A stretch of DNA of 64,000 nucleotides. Origin: Streptococcus parasanguinis ATCC 15912 (GTDB lineage Bacteria; Bacillota; Bacilli; Lactobacillales; Streptococcaceae). Positions 1 to 8,833 of this stretch are shown in pieces. Position 1 is the stretch's first letter; each line of letters opens with the position of its first letter. The position numbers and the translations under genes were made by a program. Location: NCBI RefSeq assembly GCF_000164675.2, contig NC_015678.1, forward strand, positions 1,364,001 through 1,428,000, in the 5' to 3' direction. The notes beneath the pieces were generated by a model, which ran no database searches, had not been told where the DNA came from, and saw only the letters and a program-made list of their open reading frames with translations.

Positions 1-783
1 GACCTGACTGTAATCCATATCATGAAAGGCCCACCATAATTGGCGGAAACGATTGGCACTTAGCGTCGTCCATGGTTTTCGGTGAGAGACAAAATGCACA
101 ATATAGGGATCTTCACTATCTATAAAGTGATTTGGCCAATGACTCATAAAAGCAGTCACGTCATGACCAACTTGGAGGTTCATCCTTTTATCCAAGGCCA
201 ACCATCTATCACGAAAGACCTTATTAAAGATTGTCTGATCCCCATTAAATTTAGGAATATTTCCTTCTAGAGCTTGCTGGAGTGAACCATTCGTCTCATT
301 CACCAACTGCTCTGTCATATTTTCTCGTTTCCACAAACCATTGTCAATTAATAAGACACCCGCATTAAAGCTTTGGTTATCTGTGTCCATCACGGCTGCA
401 ATCGGGTAGTCCTTCATATCTATTTCAAAGATATCCTCTAAGTTCTTTAGAACCAGCAAATCCGCATCGAGATACAGCACCTTTTCCTCTGAGATATACT
501 TGGAAATAAAATAGCGAGAATACGTATCCATACTAATATGTTCCTGAGTCCACCAGGTATCCTTCAGATCATCTGGATTCAATTTGACATCAATGAGGTC
601 GCCCCCTAAGAGCTGAGCCATCTTCCGTGGTTTTCGAAACCAGTCTGGAAGGATATCTCGATTCAAAACATAAATTTTCACATCTTTATTGTGATAAAAG
701 ATGGATTTTATAGTCGTCGATAACTGAGCGGTATAGTTCTGATTTCCTGCTAGAACAATCGCTCGACTTTTTGTATCATGCAT
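1..783 (-). CDS. GT8 family glycosyltransferase, 3' end cut by window edge
   Basis: The frame is open from an ATG at 783 to base 1, giving 261 codons without a stop. The product starts MHDTKSRAIVLAG and has the family 8 (GT-A fold) layout, with the metal-binding DxD as DAD at about residues 106-108 and a WWAF stretch near the visible end, matching the WWFYY of the other GT8 enzymes in this island. GT8 enzymes transfer hexoses from UDP-sugars with retention of configuration. It overlaps the upstream GT2 gene by 8 bp, so the two are translationally coupled in the glycosylation operon. The substrate is unknown; by context it extends the glycan of a serine-rich repeat adhesin. The C-terminus, where paralogues carry a GtfB-like module, lies outside the window. 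Confidence 0.85.
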   Translation of the reverse strand, partial: MHDTKSRAIVLAGNQNYTAQLSTTIKSIFYHNKDVKIYVLNRDILPDWFRKPRKMAQLLGGDLIDVKLNPDDLKDTWWTQEHISMDTYSRYFISKYISEEKVLYLDADLLVLKNLEDIFEIDMKDYPIAAVMDTDNQSFNAGVLLIDNGLWKRENMTEQLVNETNGSLQQALEGNIPKFNGDQTIFNKVFRDRWLALDKRMNLQVGHDVTAFMSHWPNHFIDSEDPYIVHFVSHRKPWTTLSANRFRQLWWAFHDMDYSQV

Positions 784-1669
784 GAACACTCTTCTCCTTG
801 ATCCGTCTTTTTACCAGTACTTGCTGGTAAGCTTCCATGTCTCCATGTTTTAAGGTCTCTTCTTCATGAATGGCCAATCGCCACTTGTAAGCAGCAATTT
901 CTGCATCTATTAAGCCCTTTGGAGCTCCGATCAATTGAAGAATCATCATGCGTTCTTCGATACTTTGTAACGGATAAACATCTGCAAGATTGACCGTTTT
1001 GGTCACACTTGTCTCACGTTTACGATGCAGATAGATGGCACGGTTCATATAGACAATTTTATCAGCTTGTAGATAGACCTTGTAGGTCGTATAATCATCC
1101 TCTACCGTTTTATCTGTTGGATAAACAATCTCTTTAAACAATTCCGCCTTATAAAGCTTTGCCCAAGGGACCGTGAAACATTGGCTCAGATTATACTGCC
1201 CATCATATTGATGTTGGAACCACTCAAAAGGAGAATAGATACGCTCGAAATAATCATTTCCCCCAACATGGATTAAAAAATTCCCCTCTTCTTCCATAAA
1301 TTGAGTGAAATTTCCAATTGCAATATCTGCATCTGCTTTTTTCAGCAAATGATATAAACTCTCGATATGATCCAGTTCCAACCAATCATCATTATCCACA
1401 AAGAGAATGTAGTCTCCCGTCACCGCTTCTAAAGCACGATTCCGACTAGATCCAACTCCTCCATTAGGCTTATGATAGACCTTCACTCGAGGGTCCTGAG
1501 TCTTGTAGCGTTGGCAAATAGCGGCAGAACCATCCGTTGAACCATCGTTGACTAAGATAATTTCTAAATTTTGATAGGTCTGTTGGATGATACTATTTAA
1601 GCAATTTTCAAGATAGGCCTCTGAATTATATACAGGGACGATGACACTAATTTTTTCCATTTTTTCCAT
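776..1669 (-). CDS. GT2 family glycosyltransferase
   Basis: This 297-residue protein is a typical GT-A family 2 enzyme: ISVIVPVYN at the N-terminus, NDGSTDGS near residues 41-48 and a DNDDW acid motif near residue 97. Such enzymes are inverting transferases using nucleotide sugars. The C-terminal part is basic and short, with no membrane segment, so it is probably cytoplasmic. It lies between Gtf3 (44 bp gap) and the partial GT8 (8 bp overlap) and reads as part of the same operon. A second in-frame ATG at 1660 is an alternative start; neither has a strong Shine-Dalgarno sequence. The acceptor is inferred to be an adhesin glycan; the sugar donor cannot be read from sequence. Confidence 0.88.
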   Translation of the reverse strand: MEKMEKISVIVPVYNSEAYLENCLNSIIQQTYQNLEIILVNDGSTDGSAAICQRYKTQDPRVKVYHKPNGGVGSSRNRALEAVTGDYILFVDNDDWLELDHIESLYHLLKKADADIAIGNFTQFMEEEGNFLIHVGGNDYFERIYSPFEWFQHQYDGQYNLSQCFTVPWAKLYKAELFKEIVYPTDKTVEDDYTTYKVYLQADKIVYMNRAIYLHRKRETSVTKTVNLADVYPLQSIEERMMILQLIGAPKGLIDAEIAAYKWRLAIHEEETLKHGDMEAYQQVLVKRRIKEKSVHA

Positions 1670-1713
1670 TTTCTTTTATATTTTAGCAGAGAGTGCGATG
1701 TGAAAGGTATTCA

Positions 1714-2724
1714 TCACTTGCAGGCCAGACAAAAGATTGAATCAACTAACAACTTCTTAGTGATATAGCCCTCTTTAAGGAGGAAAGCAAAGCCTTGGGC
1801 CCTATTACTGATTTCTTGATACATTTTTGGATCCATATTTTGAACCAATTGATTGGCTTCTTCCAAACTGTTCACAGCAAATCCTAAGCCACGCTCTTCT
1901 ATCAGGTGACTATTTGATAAGGTGTTGGGTACAATCACAGGAATTCCTGCTGCAAGATAGGTGCTAAGCTTATGTGAAATATTCATTTCGTAGTAGTCAA
2001 CATTCTCCCCATCGTTGTACTGGGTATTCCAGACAAGACCAAATCCTCCTTTAGATAGTTCCATCAGGAGTTCTTCATTTCGCTTCCACCCTTCAATCAC
2101 CAAATTGGCTTCTGGATTGCTCTTTGGCTCATTCGCAAAAACTCGCAAAGGAGTTTCATAAACCCAATTTTGCAACTCTGGAAAACGTGTCAAAGATCCT
2201 GCAAAGAAAATCTCTTTTTTAAATCCTGGTTGGTTCAAACTGAGGTTATGAGGATGATCCCAAAATTCTTGAATCAAGACTTTTTCCACCGTTAGCCCTT
2301 CTTTACGCAGACGATCTACCATCTGCTGTGATGGCGCGATGATAACATCTGCTTGGTTGAACATATCCATATAAACTGGCATGAGGTAGGCATTATCTCG
2401 GAACATCAGTGGAACAACATCATGGATGAACACCACTAATTTGACCCTCAGATCCTTCATCTTCGCTACAAATTCCGCATCAAATTCCCAACCATTCCAA
2501 GTTGGTGATTGAAAGATAACAATATCTCCAAATGAGATACTAGCCATGATCCCATCCAGACGCTTGCTTCGTTCCCCTGGACTATCTGTCGTGATATTAT
2601 AAAAATAGATTCCGATTTCACGAAAACCCATTGAACGTGCAATTTCTGTCACAGCATTCTGAGCTAAGATAACAGTGCTATCGCCTGCCATACCATATAG
2701 ATTTGTAATATGTACTTTCGTCAT
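1714..2724 (-). CDS. Gtf3-type glycosyltransferase (second sugar on GlcNAc-modified adhesin)
   Basis: The 336-residue product begins [14 protein letters not shown] and resembles Gtf3/Nss of Streptococcus parasanguinis along its whole length as I remember that family. Gtf3 is a GT-B fold enzyme that adds glucose to the O-GlcNAc placed on the adhesin by GtfA/GtfB. Recognisable parts are the N-terminal Rossmann half with [10 protein letters not shown] near residue 72, the FIHDVVPL segment near residue 100, and a C-terminal donor-binding half with [17 protein letters not shown]. The ATG overlaps the GtfB stop by 4 bp, and AAGGGAAACT precedes it. The assignment is by sequence memory and context; a different sugar specificity is possible. 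Confidence 0.88.
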   Translation of the reverse strand: MTKVHITNLYGMAGDSTVILAQNAVTEIARSMGFREIGIYFYNITTDSPGERSKRLDGIMASISFGDIVIFQSPTWNGWEFDAEFVAKMKDLRVKLVVFIHDVVPLMFRDNAYLMPVYMDMFNQADVIIAPSQQMVDRLRKEGLTVEKVLIQEFWDHPHNLSLNQPGFKKEIFFAGSLTRFPELQNWVYETPLRVFANEPKSNPEANLVIEGWKRNEELLMELSKGGFGLVWNTQYNDGENVDYYEMNISHKLSTYLAAGIPVIVPNTLSNSHLIEERGLGFAVNSLEEANQLVQNMDPKMYQEISNRAQGFAFLLKEGYITKKLLVDSIFCLACK

Positions 2725-3959
2725 AGTTTCCCTTCTTTATTTTCTGTCATTTGAACTATCCTCTTTAACTCTTCTTTTGTTGCTAGCGTCGGATGCATCT
2801 TTTGCTTATCATAGGCTGATTGATATCTTTTAGGATCTTCCAGCTGAGATAGTTCATCGATCAAGTCTGTAACGGCATCTTTTTGAAACAAGTGATCTTT
2901 TGTATAAACATTTGGTCGGTGACAGGTTTCTTCAAAGGCATATAAGATCATTCCTTTTTCAAGAGCCATTCGATTTCCGTCTAAAATTTCATTTGCATAA
3001 GCGATATCTAGGTAGATACGGCATTGATCTAATAACCGCTCATAATTCTCACCTGAAATTCCTGGATAAAGGTGAACATTTGAGTAATCATTGAGACGCA
3101 CTAATCGTCCCCCCATTTCTGTCAAGGCTGCAATATGAAACTGAAAATGAGGAAGAGCGTTCACAAGAACTTCAATTTGTTCGATCTCTTGAGTGTTTGT
3201 CAAAATGAGAACCTGTGGCTGAAATTCCCTCAAGTCTCCCAAATAAGTAGGGAATAATACTAGCGAATGAGGCGCCATAACAATGTTAGGCTCACGAACG
3301 AACACTTTTACACCCTTGTTCACCAGAAGAGCAAGTTCTGCTTCAGAAAGAGTTGACCGACCATAGAAGATAATCTGTTCCTTCTCAAGTTTGGGTAAGG
3401 CCTTCAACAATTCTGGATCAGACAAAAAGACTGTTTCAGCCTGCAAAAGGGCTTCTTGAAGAAGGACCTTTTTCGCTTCTTCTATAGAGGAAACCCCCTG
3501 TTCTAACCCATCGATCGCTTGATAGATCGCACGATCATGTTGATGAAATAGATAGAGTTTCCCCATTCTATCATTCGTATAAATAGAGAGATGGCGTTCA
3601 TTTGCACTCCAAACTTCTTTCAGAAAGAGGCTACCAGATCGATCATAGTGGTCACTCGCAGAGCAATGACCATCTGGATCATACCAATCTACTTTTTTAA
3701 CCCTTTGAGGGTGATCCTGAAAACAGTCTATCTTTCCCCTCTTCATTCCATCAGAAACAATATCCCCATTCGCACACACTTCCCAAAACGGGGGTAGCGG
3801 AAGGCTGGTCATATGCAGAGGTGAGTCCACTTTCTGATTGAAAAAAATAGAATCCAGAATATTTTCTAACTGTAGAGATTGGATCGATAGCCCAATTTGT
3901 TCTAAGTCCTTCCTCAATCTCTCGTCGTCTAAGGTCCATTCATTGACTAGATAATACAT
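2721..3959 (-). CDS. gtfB: GtfB, accessory Sec system glycosylation chaperone
   Basis: At 412 residues the protein matches the GtfB (Gtf2) family, the non-catalytic partner that binds the unfolded Ser/Thr-rich adhesin and activates GtfA for the first O-GlcNAc transfer in the cytoplasm. Recognisable stretches are [14 protein letters not shown] in the middle and, in the C-terminal half, [13 protein letters not shown] followed by [11 protein letters not shown] and [13 protein letters not shown]. It follows gtfA after 13 bp with GGGGAAG as ribosome binding site and overlaps gtf3 by 4 bp. The C-terminal 120 residues have look-alikes on four other proteins of this island (see findings), which makes this gene the probable source of that module. 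Confidence 0.9.
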   Translation of the reverse strand: MYYLVNEWTLDDERLRKDLEQIGLSIQSLQLENILDSIFFNQKVDSPLHMTSLPLPPFWEVCANGDIVSDGMKRGKIDCFQDHPQRVKKVDWYDPDGHCSASDHYDRSGSLFLKEVWSANERHLSIYTNDRMGKLYLFHQHDRAIYQAIDGLEQGVSSIEEAKKVLLQEALLQAETVFLSDPELLKALPKLEKEQIIFYGRSTLSEAELALLVNKGVKVFVREPNIVMAPHSLVLFPTYLGDLREFQPQVLILTNTQEIEQIEVLVNALPHFQFHIAALTEMGGRLVRLNDYSNVHLYPGISGENYERLLDQCRIYLDIAYANEILDGNRMALEKGMILYAFEETCHRPNVYTKDHLFQKDAVTDLIDELSQLEDPKRYQSAYDKQKMHPTLATKEELKRIVQMTENKEGKL

Positions 3960-3972
3960 CGCTATTCTTCCC

Positions 3973-5442
3973 CTATTTCACCAAAAAATCTCTCCATTGT
4001 CCAATCATTTGATCTGTCATATAGTGTTTCGCCAATTCATAAGAACCTTCTCTTAGTCTATTCAATTGCTCGAAAGCCTTCTGCATCGCTCCATTCAAGT
4101 CAGCAACCACTTCTTCATGTGATCGATCTACAAACGGAACGATAAAACCATTTCGATCATTTTTTATAAAAGTGGGATTCCCATAAGGGACATCTGTCCC
4201 CACCATGACAAGACCAGATCCTATCGCCTCTAGCAAGGTTAAGCCAAACGTTTCCCACTCGGAAGTGGCCAAATAAAGTTCATACTCCTTAAAACGAGTT
4301 TGAAGATCTTGGTGCCCCTTGAGATGAATATAACTTTGAGCATTTAACTGCTTAATTTTTTCTTCTATTTCTTGCCAAAGCATACCTTGACCATAAATGT
4401 CCAATGTAACCTCTGGGATTTTTTCATGCAAGGCCACTACCGCATCGATCGCTAGGTCCAATCTCTTTCTCCGCTCAAACCGGGCCGCAATCATCAAGCT
4501 ATAAGATTTGCGATTATCAGCATATTGCAAGCCTTCAAGCCCACCGACAGGCAAGACCGATACAGGCTTAACAGTCGACAGATCCCGTTCTAATTCTTCC
4601 TTTTGCGCTTCCGTAGATACAATGATATGGTCGAAATAGTTAGCATACTGAAAAAGAAGGAAATATTCGGAATTGATACGGTCACCCCAATGGTGTATCG
4701 AATGAAGGACACACGATAAGGTTGCTTCTCCCTTCATTTTTAAAAGAGTCTGTGTAAAGGGAAGACGCTCTAAACGATCCACAATGATATGGTCTTTTGC
4801 AGAGAACTGTAAGGTGCCGATCGCTTGGCTCAAAAGCTCCGACTCATTATAAAACCAATGATCCCCCTGCCGATAGACCGATTTCGTCAGATCACCTGGT
4901 GTCTTTTTCATTTCCTCTAAAGCTACGGAACCATCCAAATTATAAAAAAGGCGCTGAAAGACTCTTGCTTCTAAGCCCGCATCAGTGGGAACAGCTGTAA
5001 AATATTCTGTATAAAGCTTTACACTCCCGTAATGTTCCCTACGAAGAAGATGACCAGCTACATAATAATCGACATAATCAACATAATTTGACTTAAGAGT
5101 ATTTCGATGAAAGACAAGTGAAATCCCATTCTCTTCCGGAAATATTAACTCTTGATCTCGTTCAATTGGAGTGGAATGAAGATTCAAACCTTGCTTCATT
5201 TTCTCCACACTCATTGTCAAGGTCATATCACGCTGATCTGTTAGTAACATATGTGCTAGAATGATTTCATCTTCCGCATATCCCAAAGATAAATAGTAAT
5301 CCCATTTATATCTAGGAGGAACTTGTGTAAAGACAAAACGTGCTGGGCACCCCAGTTTCCTAAAGATTTGTCCACGGTAAGCCTGGGCAACATCAACACC
5401 GTTAGGCTCTAATTCCACCATCAGATTAAAAGTGTAAATCAT
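3973..5442 (-). CDS. gtfA: GtfA, accessory Sec system O-GlcNAc transferase
   Basis: The 489-residue product is GtfA (Gtf1), the GT-B fold GlcNAc transferase that, with GtfB, starts O-glycosylation of serine-rich repeat adhesins. The N-terminal part has the beta-meander add-on typical of the family (NLMVELEPNGVDVAQAYR). The C-terminal donor domain shows SLMIAARFERRKRLDLAIDA, GQGMLW and SEWETFGLTLLEAIGSG, the usual GT4-like nucleotide-sugar site. I start it at 5442 rather than at the in-frame ATG at 5496, because GGAGGAG sits directly before ATG ATT TAC and because the family begins there. The longer start would overlap its upstream region by 18 codons without a binding site. It stands second-in-line after two GT8 genes and 13 bp before gtfB. 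Confidence 0.92.
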   Translation of the reverse strand: MIYTFNLMVELEPNGVDVAQAYRGQIFRKLGCPARFVFTQVPPRYKWDYYLSLGYAEDEIILAHMLLTDQRDMTLTMSVEKMKQGLNLHSTPIERDQELIFPEENGISLVFHRNTLKSNYVDYVDYYVAGHLLRREHYGSVKLYTEYFTAVPTDAGLEARVFQRLFYNLDGSVALEEMKKTPGDLTKSVYRQGDHWFYNESELLSQAIGTLQFSAKDHIIVDRLERLPFTQTLLKMKGEATLSCVLHSIHHWGDRINSEYFLLFQYANYFDHIIVSTEAQKEELERDLSTVKPVSVLPVGGLEGLQYADNRKSYSLMIAARFERRKRLDLAIDAVVALHEKIPEVTLDIYGQGMLWQEIEEKIKQLNAQSYIHLKGHQDLQTRFKEYELYLATSEWETFGLTLLEAIGSGLVMVGTDVPYGNPTFIKNDRNGFIVPFVDRSHEEVVADLNGAMQKAFEQLNRLREGSYELAKHYMTDQMIGQWRDFLVK

Positions 5443-5500
5443 TTCTCCTCCAAGCAAGTTCCAGTTGTACTCTGATAACGATCTTTCTCTCTCCACAAGC

Positions 5501-6709
5501 CTAATCAGCCAATGTGACCAGATAAGATTTAATTTCTTCCACCATCATTTCAGGGTTCTGAACCGGATAAACATGACTTGCACCAGACTGGTCCTTGCTG
5601 GTATTGTCAAAGGCGTAGATTGGTTTTCCAAGTTTATGAACTTCCTGTGTAATCGACATAATTTCATTAAAATGATTGATATCAAGATAAAAATCTATTT
5701 TTTCCAAAACGGTTTCAAAATTATATCGGTTAAAGCAAGGGTAGATTGTCACATTAAGATAGCGTTGAAGATCAACGACTTGCGATGCAAAAGTTGTATG
5801 GGCTAGAATATGGAAATGTACATTGGGCATGGCTTGAATCAGGTACTCCAAATGTTCCATTTCACACGCATTTGTGAAAATAGCCGTATTATAGGGTTCC
5901 TGTACAGTTAAAGCTCCTAAATCACGATTTGTGATTTCTGTGCGCAATAATACATCTGACCAATCTAGAGCATAATAGAACCACCAGCGATCACCTAAAC
6001 GGTTATTGAACACCGCCTGCCAGGGCTTACCAGCCGTATAATGGATAATAGAAACCTTTTTATGCTGTTTTGATTTGATATACCATTCATCACTTTGAGG
6101 AGAAGAAGTAGCCACACTATCCATACCAACCATGAAATTATAGCTTATATCTAATTCTTTCCACTGGCCAATAAAATAACGATTTAGAAGACCTTGATCA
6201 CCATATTCATCTTCATGGTATTGATCCGCCAATTCAAACAGTTGTGTGGAAATGTCATGTTCTCTCCAATACTTATTATTAATCAGCATGACTCCTGAAT
6301 TAAAATTTGTCTGTTGTAAATCATCTCGAACAGCAGCTAAAGGACTATCACCGAGGTCTATCTCAAACAAATCCGTCAAGTCCCCATCTACAATAATATC
6401 TGAATCAAGGTATAAAACCTTTTCCTCCTCTACTACCTCAGGAATAAAAAAACGGAAATAGGCCGCATAAGATAAATGAGCCATTGGAAGATGATACTTT
6501 CGTAAGTGGTTATCTGAAATCTTCGCATTGACAATTTTTGAGTTGATTTTCTCCAAACGTTTGCTCATCACACGAAACCATTCCGAAGGAAGGTCATCAT
6601 TAAAAACGTAGAATTTAATGCTATCATTATGCGCACAAACTGACTTGATTGTTGTTTCTACCTTGTCCATGTACCCATTGTCGGCGCCTAACGCTATAAC
6701 TTTATTCAT
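5501..6709 (-). CDS. GT8 glycosyltransferase with C-terminal GtfB-like module
   Basis: This 402-residue protein has a complete GT8 domain (residues 1 to about 265) with the DxD motif DSD at 102-104 and a C-terminal HYTAGKPW segment that in the family closes the UDP-sugar site. Residues from about 275 to 400 form a second domain with FHILAHTTFASQV, LNVTIYP and FYLDINH, which lines up with the C-terminal part of GtfB. The first 50 residues are nearly identical to those of the next gene upstream, but the rest diverges. AGAAAGG precedes the ATG. Inferred role: elongation of the adhesin glycan, with the extra domain perhaps holding the protein acceptor. Confidence 0.88.
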   Translation of the reverse strand: MNKVIALGADNGYMDKVETTIKSVCAHNDSIKFYVFNDDLPSEWFRVMSKRLEKINSKIVNAKISDNHLRKYHLPMAHLSYAAYFRFFIPEVVEEEKVLYLDSDIIVDGDLTDLFEIDLGDSPLAAVRDDLQQTNFNSGVMLINNKYWREHDISTQLFELADQYHEDEYGDQGLLNRYFIGQWKELDISYNFMVGMDSVATSSPQSDEWYIKSKQHKKVSIIHYTAGKPWQAVFNNRLGDRWWFYYALDWSDVLLRTEITNRDLGALTVQEPYNTAIFTNACEMEHLEYLIQAMPNVHFHILAHTTFASQVVDLQRYLNVTIYPCFNRYNFETVLEKIDFYLDINHFNEIMSITQEVHKLGKPIYAFDNTSKDQSGASHVYPVQNPEMMVEEIKSYLVTLAD

Positions 6710-6724
6710 ATAAACCTTTCTATT

Positions 6725-7942
6725 TCAATCTAACTCCAACTTAATCTCATTTATCATCAAATCCACCTCAGAAACGGGAAAAACCTTGCTTCGTCCGCAA
6801 TCATCATGATTTGTGACATCAAAAGCATAAACAGGCTTTCCCATATTATGTACCTTATTGATAATATCAGCGATTTGATTTCCATGATTAATATCCAAGT
6901 AAAAATCGAGCTTTCTTATAATGTCATCAAGATTAAATGGTGTGAACCCTGGATGAATCGATACATTTCCAAATTTTTGTAGATCGATAACAGAAGAGGC
7001 AAAAACGGTATGAGCCAATATTGTAAAATGCACTTGTGGAAGTTCTTTTAGAAGTATTTCAATTTGTTCTAGTTCACAAGAATCCGTAAAAATAGCTGTA
7101 TAGTACTTTGGTGGTTCTATGAGAGTATACCAATCACCCACCTCATTTTCATTAACGGGATTTTTTCTTAACAGAACATCTGACCAATCCACACTATAGT
7201 AAAACCACCACGTCGAACGATAACGATTGTTTGAAAGATGATACCATGGTTTATCACCTGTATAGTGAATAATTAGCGGATAAACACCTTCCGGTAAGGC
7301 CGAATCATACCAAGATCGATCATTTACGCTTTGTGCCAATGTATCCATACCGAGCATAAAATTATTTAAGCGATTTAGTTTTTTCCATTGGCCTCTAAAC
7401 AAGATATTTAAAATTCCTTGATCACCAAATACAGTTTGATGATACTGTTCTGTCAATTCTAGCAATTGTGAGGCAACTTGCTCCTGTTTCCATCTTGCGA
7501 CAGGAACAACCATCATACCAGAATTAAAATCACCTGTATAATCACCATCAAAATAATCAGGTACCCCCGCCAACATATATTCTTCTAAGTCAACATTATA
7601 TAAGTTATCTAGACTTCCCGTTACAATGATATCCGAGTCCAAGTAAATTGCTCGTTCTTCCTCAACAAATTCACCAATAAAGTAACGAAAATAAGCCGCA
7701 TAGGATAAATAACTAATGGCTAACCGATAATTTCTAAGCGAATGGTCTGAAATTTTCACATTTACAATTTCTGAATGGATCGTTTTCAATCGTTTGTTCA
7801 TCACACGAAACCATTCCGAAGGGAGGTCATCATTAAAAACGTAGAATTTGATATGGTCATTATGCGCACAAACTGACTTAATCGTTGTTTCTACCTTATC
7901 CATGTAGCCATTATCGGCCCCCAGTACAATTGCCTTTTTCAT
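6725..7942 (-). CDS. GT8 glycosyltransferase with C-terminal GtfB-like module (paralogue)
   Basis: The 405-residue protein is a paralogue of the 5501-6709 product. The GT8 domain carries DSD at residues 102-104 and HYTGDKPW near residue 220. The C-terminal domain (about 280-403) shows FTILAHTVFASSV, GNVSIHPGF and FYLDINHGN. It lies 15 bp upstream of its paralogue and 15 bp downstream of the acetyltransferase fusion, with AAAGGAAA before the ATG. The pair probably adds different or successive hexoses. The shared 5' ends of the two genes, about 150 bp long, look like a recent gene conversion. Confidence 0.88.
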   Translation of the reverse strand: MKKAIVLGADNGYMDKVETTIKSVCAHNDHIKFYVFNDDLPSEWFRVMNKRLKTIHSEIVNVKISDHSLRNYRLAISYLSYAAYFRYFIGEFVEEERAIYLDSDIIVTGSLDNLYNVDLEEYMLAGVPDYFDGDYTGDFNSGMMVVPVARWKQEQVASQLLELTEQYHQTVFGDQGILNILFRGQWKKLNRLNNFMLGMDTLAQSVNDRSWYDSALPEGVYPLIIHYTGDKPWYHLSNNRYRSTWWFYYSVDWSDVLLRKNPVNENEVGDWYTLIEPPKYYTAIFTDSCELEQIEILLKELPQVHFTILAHTVFASSVIDLQKFGNVSIHPGFTPFNLDDIIRKLDFYLDINHGNQIADIINKVHNMGKPVYAFDVTNHDDCGRSKVFPVSEVDLMINEIKLELD

Positions 7943-7957
7943 TTCTATTTCCTTTTT

Positions 7958-8833
7958 TCAGTTTACTATATCCACAGCATATCCAAACAATCGTCTTTGA
8001 ATTTCTCCCACCATCATTTCAGGCTTTTGATAGGAAAATACACTACCTCCCAACTCTGTCCTGTGAGCCACATTATCAAAAGCGAAAACCGGTTTCCCCT
8101 TTTCAAATGCCCGATCCACAATAGAATCCACCTGATCCCAATGATTAATATCCAGATAGATTTCTGATTGATCTAATAAATCCTCTATAATATCATCATG
8201 GTGGACATTTGTATATAAGGTTACATTCTCGTACTTCTTAAAGGCTTCTAAGCGATCTGAAACATTGGTCTTGGCTGCAATATGAAACGAAACTTCTGGA
8301 AGATTTTCTACCAAATACGTCAGGTTTTCCAGAGTGTCTGAAGCTGTCAGAGTAAAGACATGATGCTCTAATTGCGGACGCTCTTTTATGATGAGTTCCT
8401 CTTTACTTACAACAATGGAGTTACTTGGAATATCCTTATGAATGACTGCTCCTGCACCAATAATAACATTGTCACCGATCGTGACTCCCTTAAGAATCAC
8501 AACATTGGCACCAATCCAACAATTTTTTCCGATCGAGATCTTTCCGTAATTAAAAGCGATTTTTTCTACGTGGTAGTTGGAATATTGATGATTACTATCG
8601 AAAATACGAACGCCATCTCCAAACATGGTATCCTTACCAATTTCAATATGATATCCACAATGAATGGAACAGTTAATATTAAAAAAAACGCGATTTCCGA
8701 GTTTCAGGGTTGCTCCATTCCCCACCTCTAGGCAAACAAAAGAACGCAAGGTAACATCCTGCCCCAGTTCGACATGAGCTGTAGGGTCAATTGAAATCTG
8801 TTGAAATTTACCATCCAATTGAAATTCTGTCAT
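7958..8833 (-). CDS. Hexapeptide-repeat acetyltransferase fused to GtfB-like module
   Basis: Residues 1 to about 150 of this 291-residue protein form a left-handed beta-helix acyltransferase of the NodL/LacA/CysE kind: repeated hexapeptides such as IGKNCWIGANVVI and IGDNVIIGAG, and SNHQYSN, which holds the usual catalytic-type histidine near residue 77. Residues from about 170 are not part of that family; they match the GtfB C-terminal part (FHIAAKTNVSDRL, YENVTLYTN, IYLDINHWDQ). The ATG follows directly on the TAA of the upstream gene (TAAATG), so translation is coupled. I infer that it O- or N-acetylates a sugar on the adhesin glycan and uses the module to bind the glycoprotein. I know of no described enzyme with this exact fusion. 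Confidence 0.85.
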   Translation of the reverse strand: MTEFQLDGKFQQISIDPTAHVELGQDVTLRSFVCLEVGNGATLKLGNRVFFNINCSIHCGYHIEIGKDTMFGDGVRIFDSNHQYSNYHVEKIAFNYGKISIGKNCWIGANVVILKGVTIGDNVIIGAGAVIHKDIPSNSIVVSKEELIIKERPQLEHHVFTLTASDTLENLTYLVENLPEVSFHIAAKTNVSDRLEAFKKYENVTLYTNVHHDDIIEDLLDQSEIYLDINHWDQVDSIVDRAFEKGKPVFAFDNVAHRTELGGSVFSYQKPEMMVGEIQRRLFGYAVDIVN

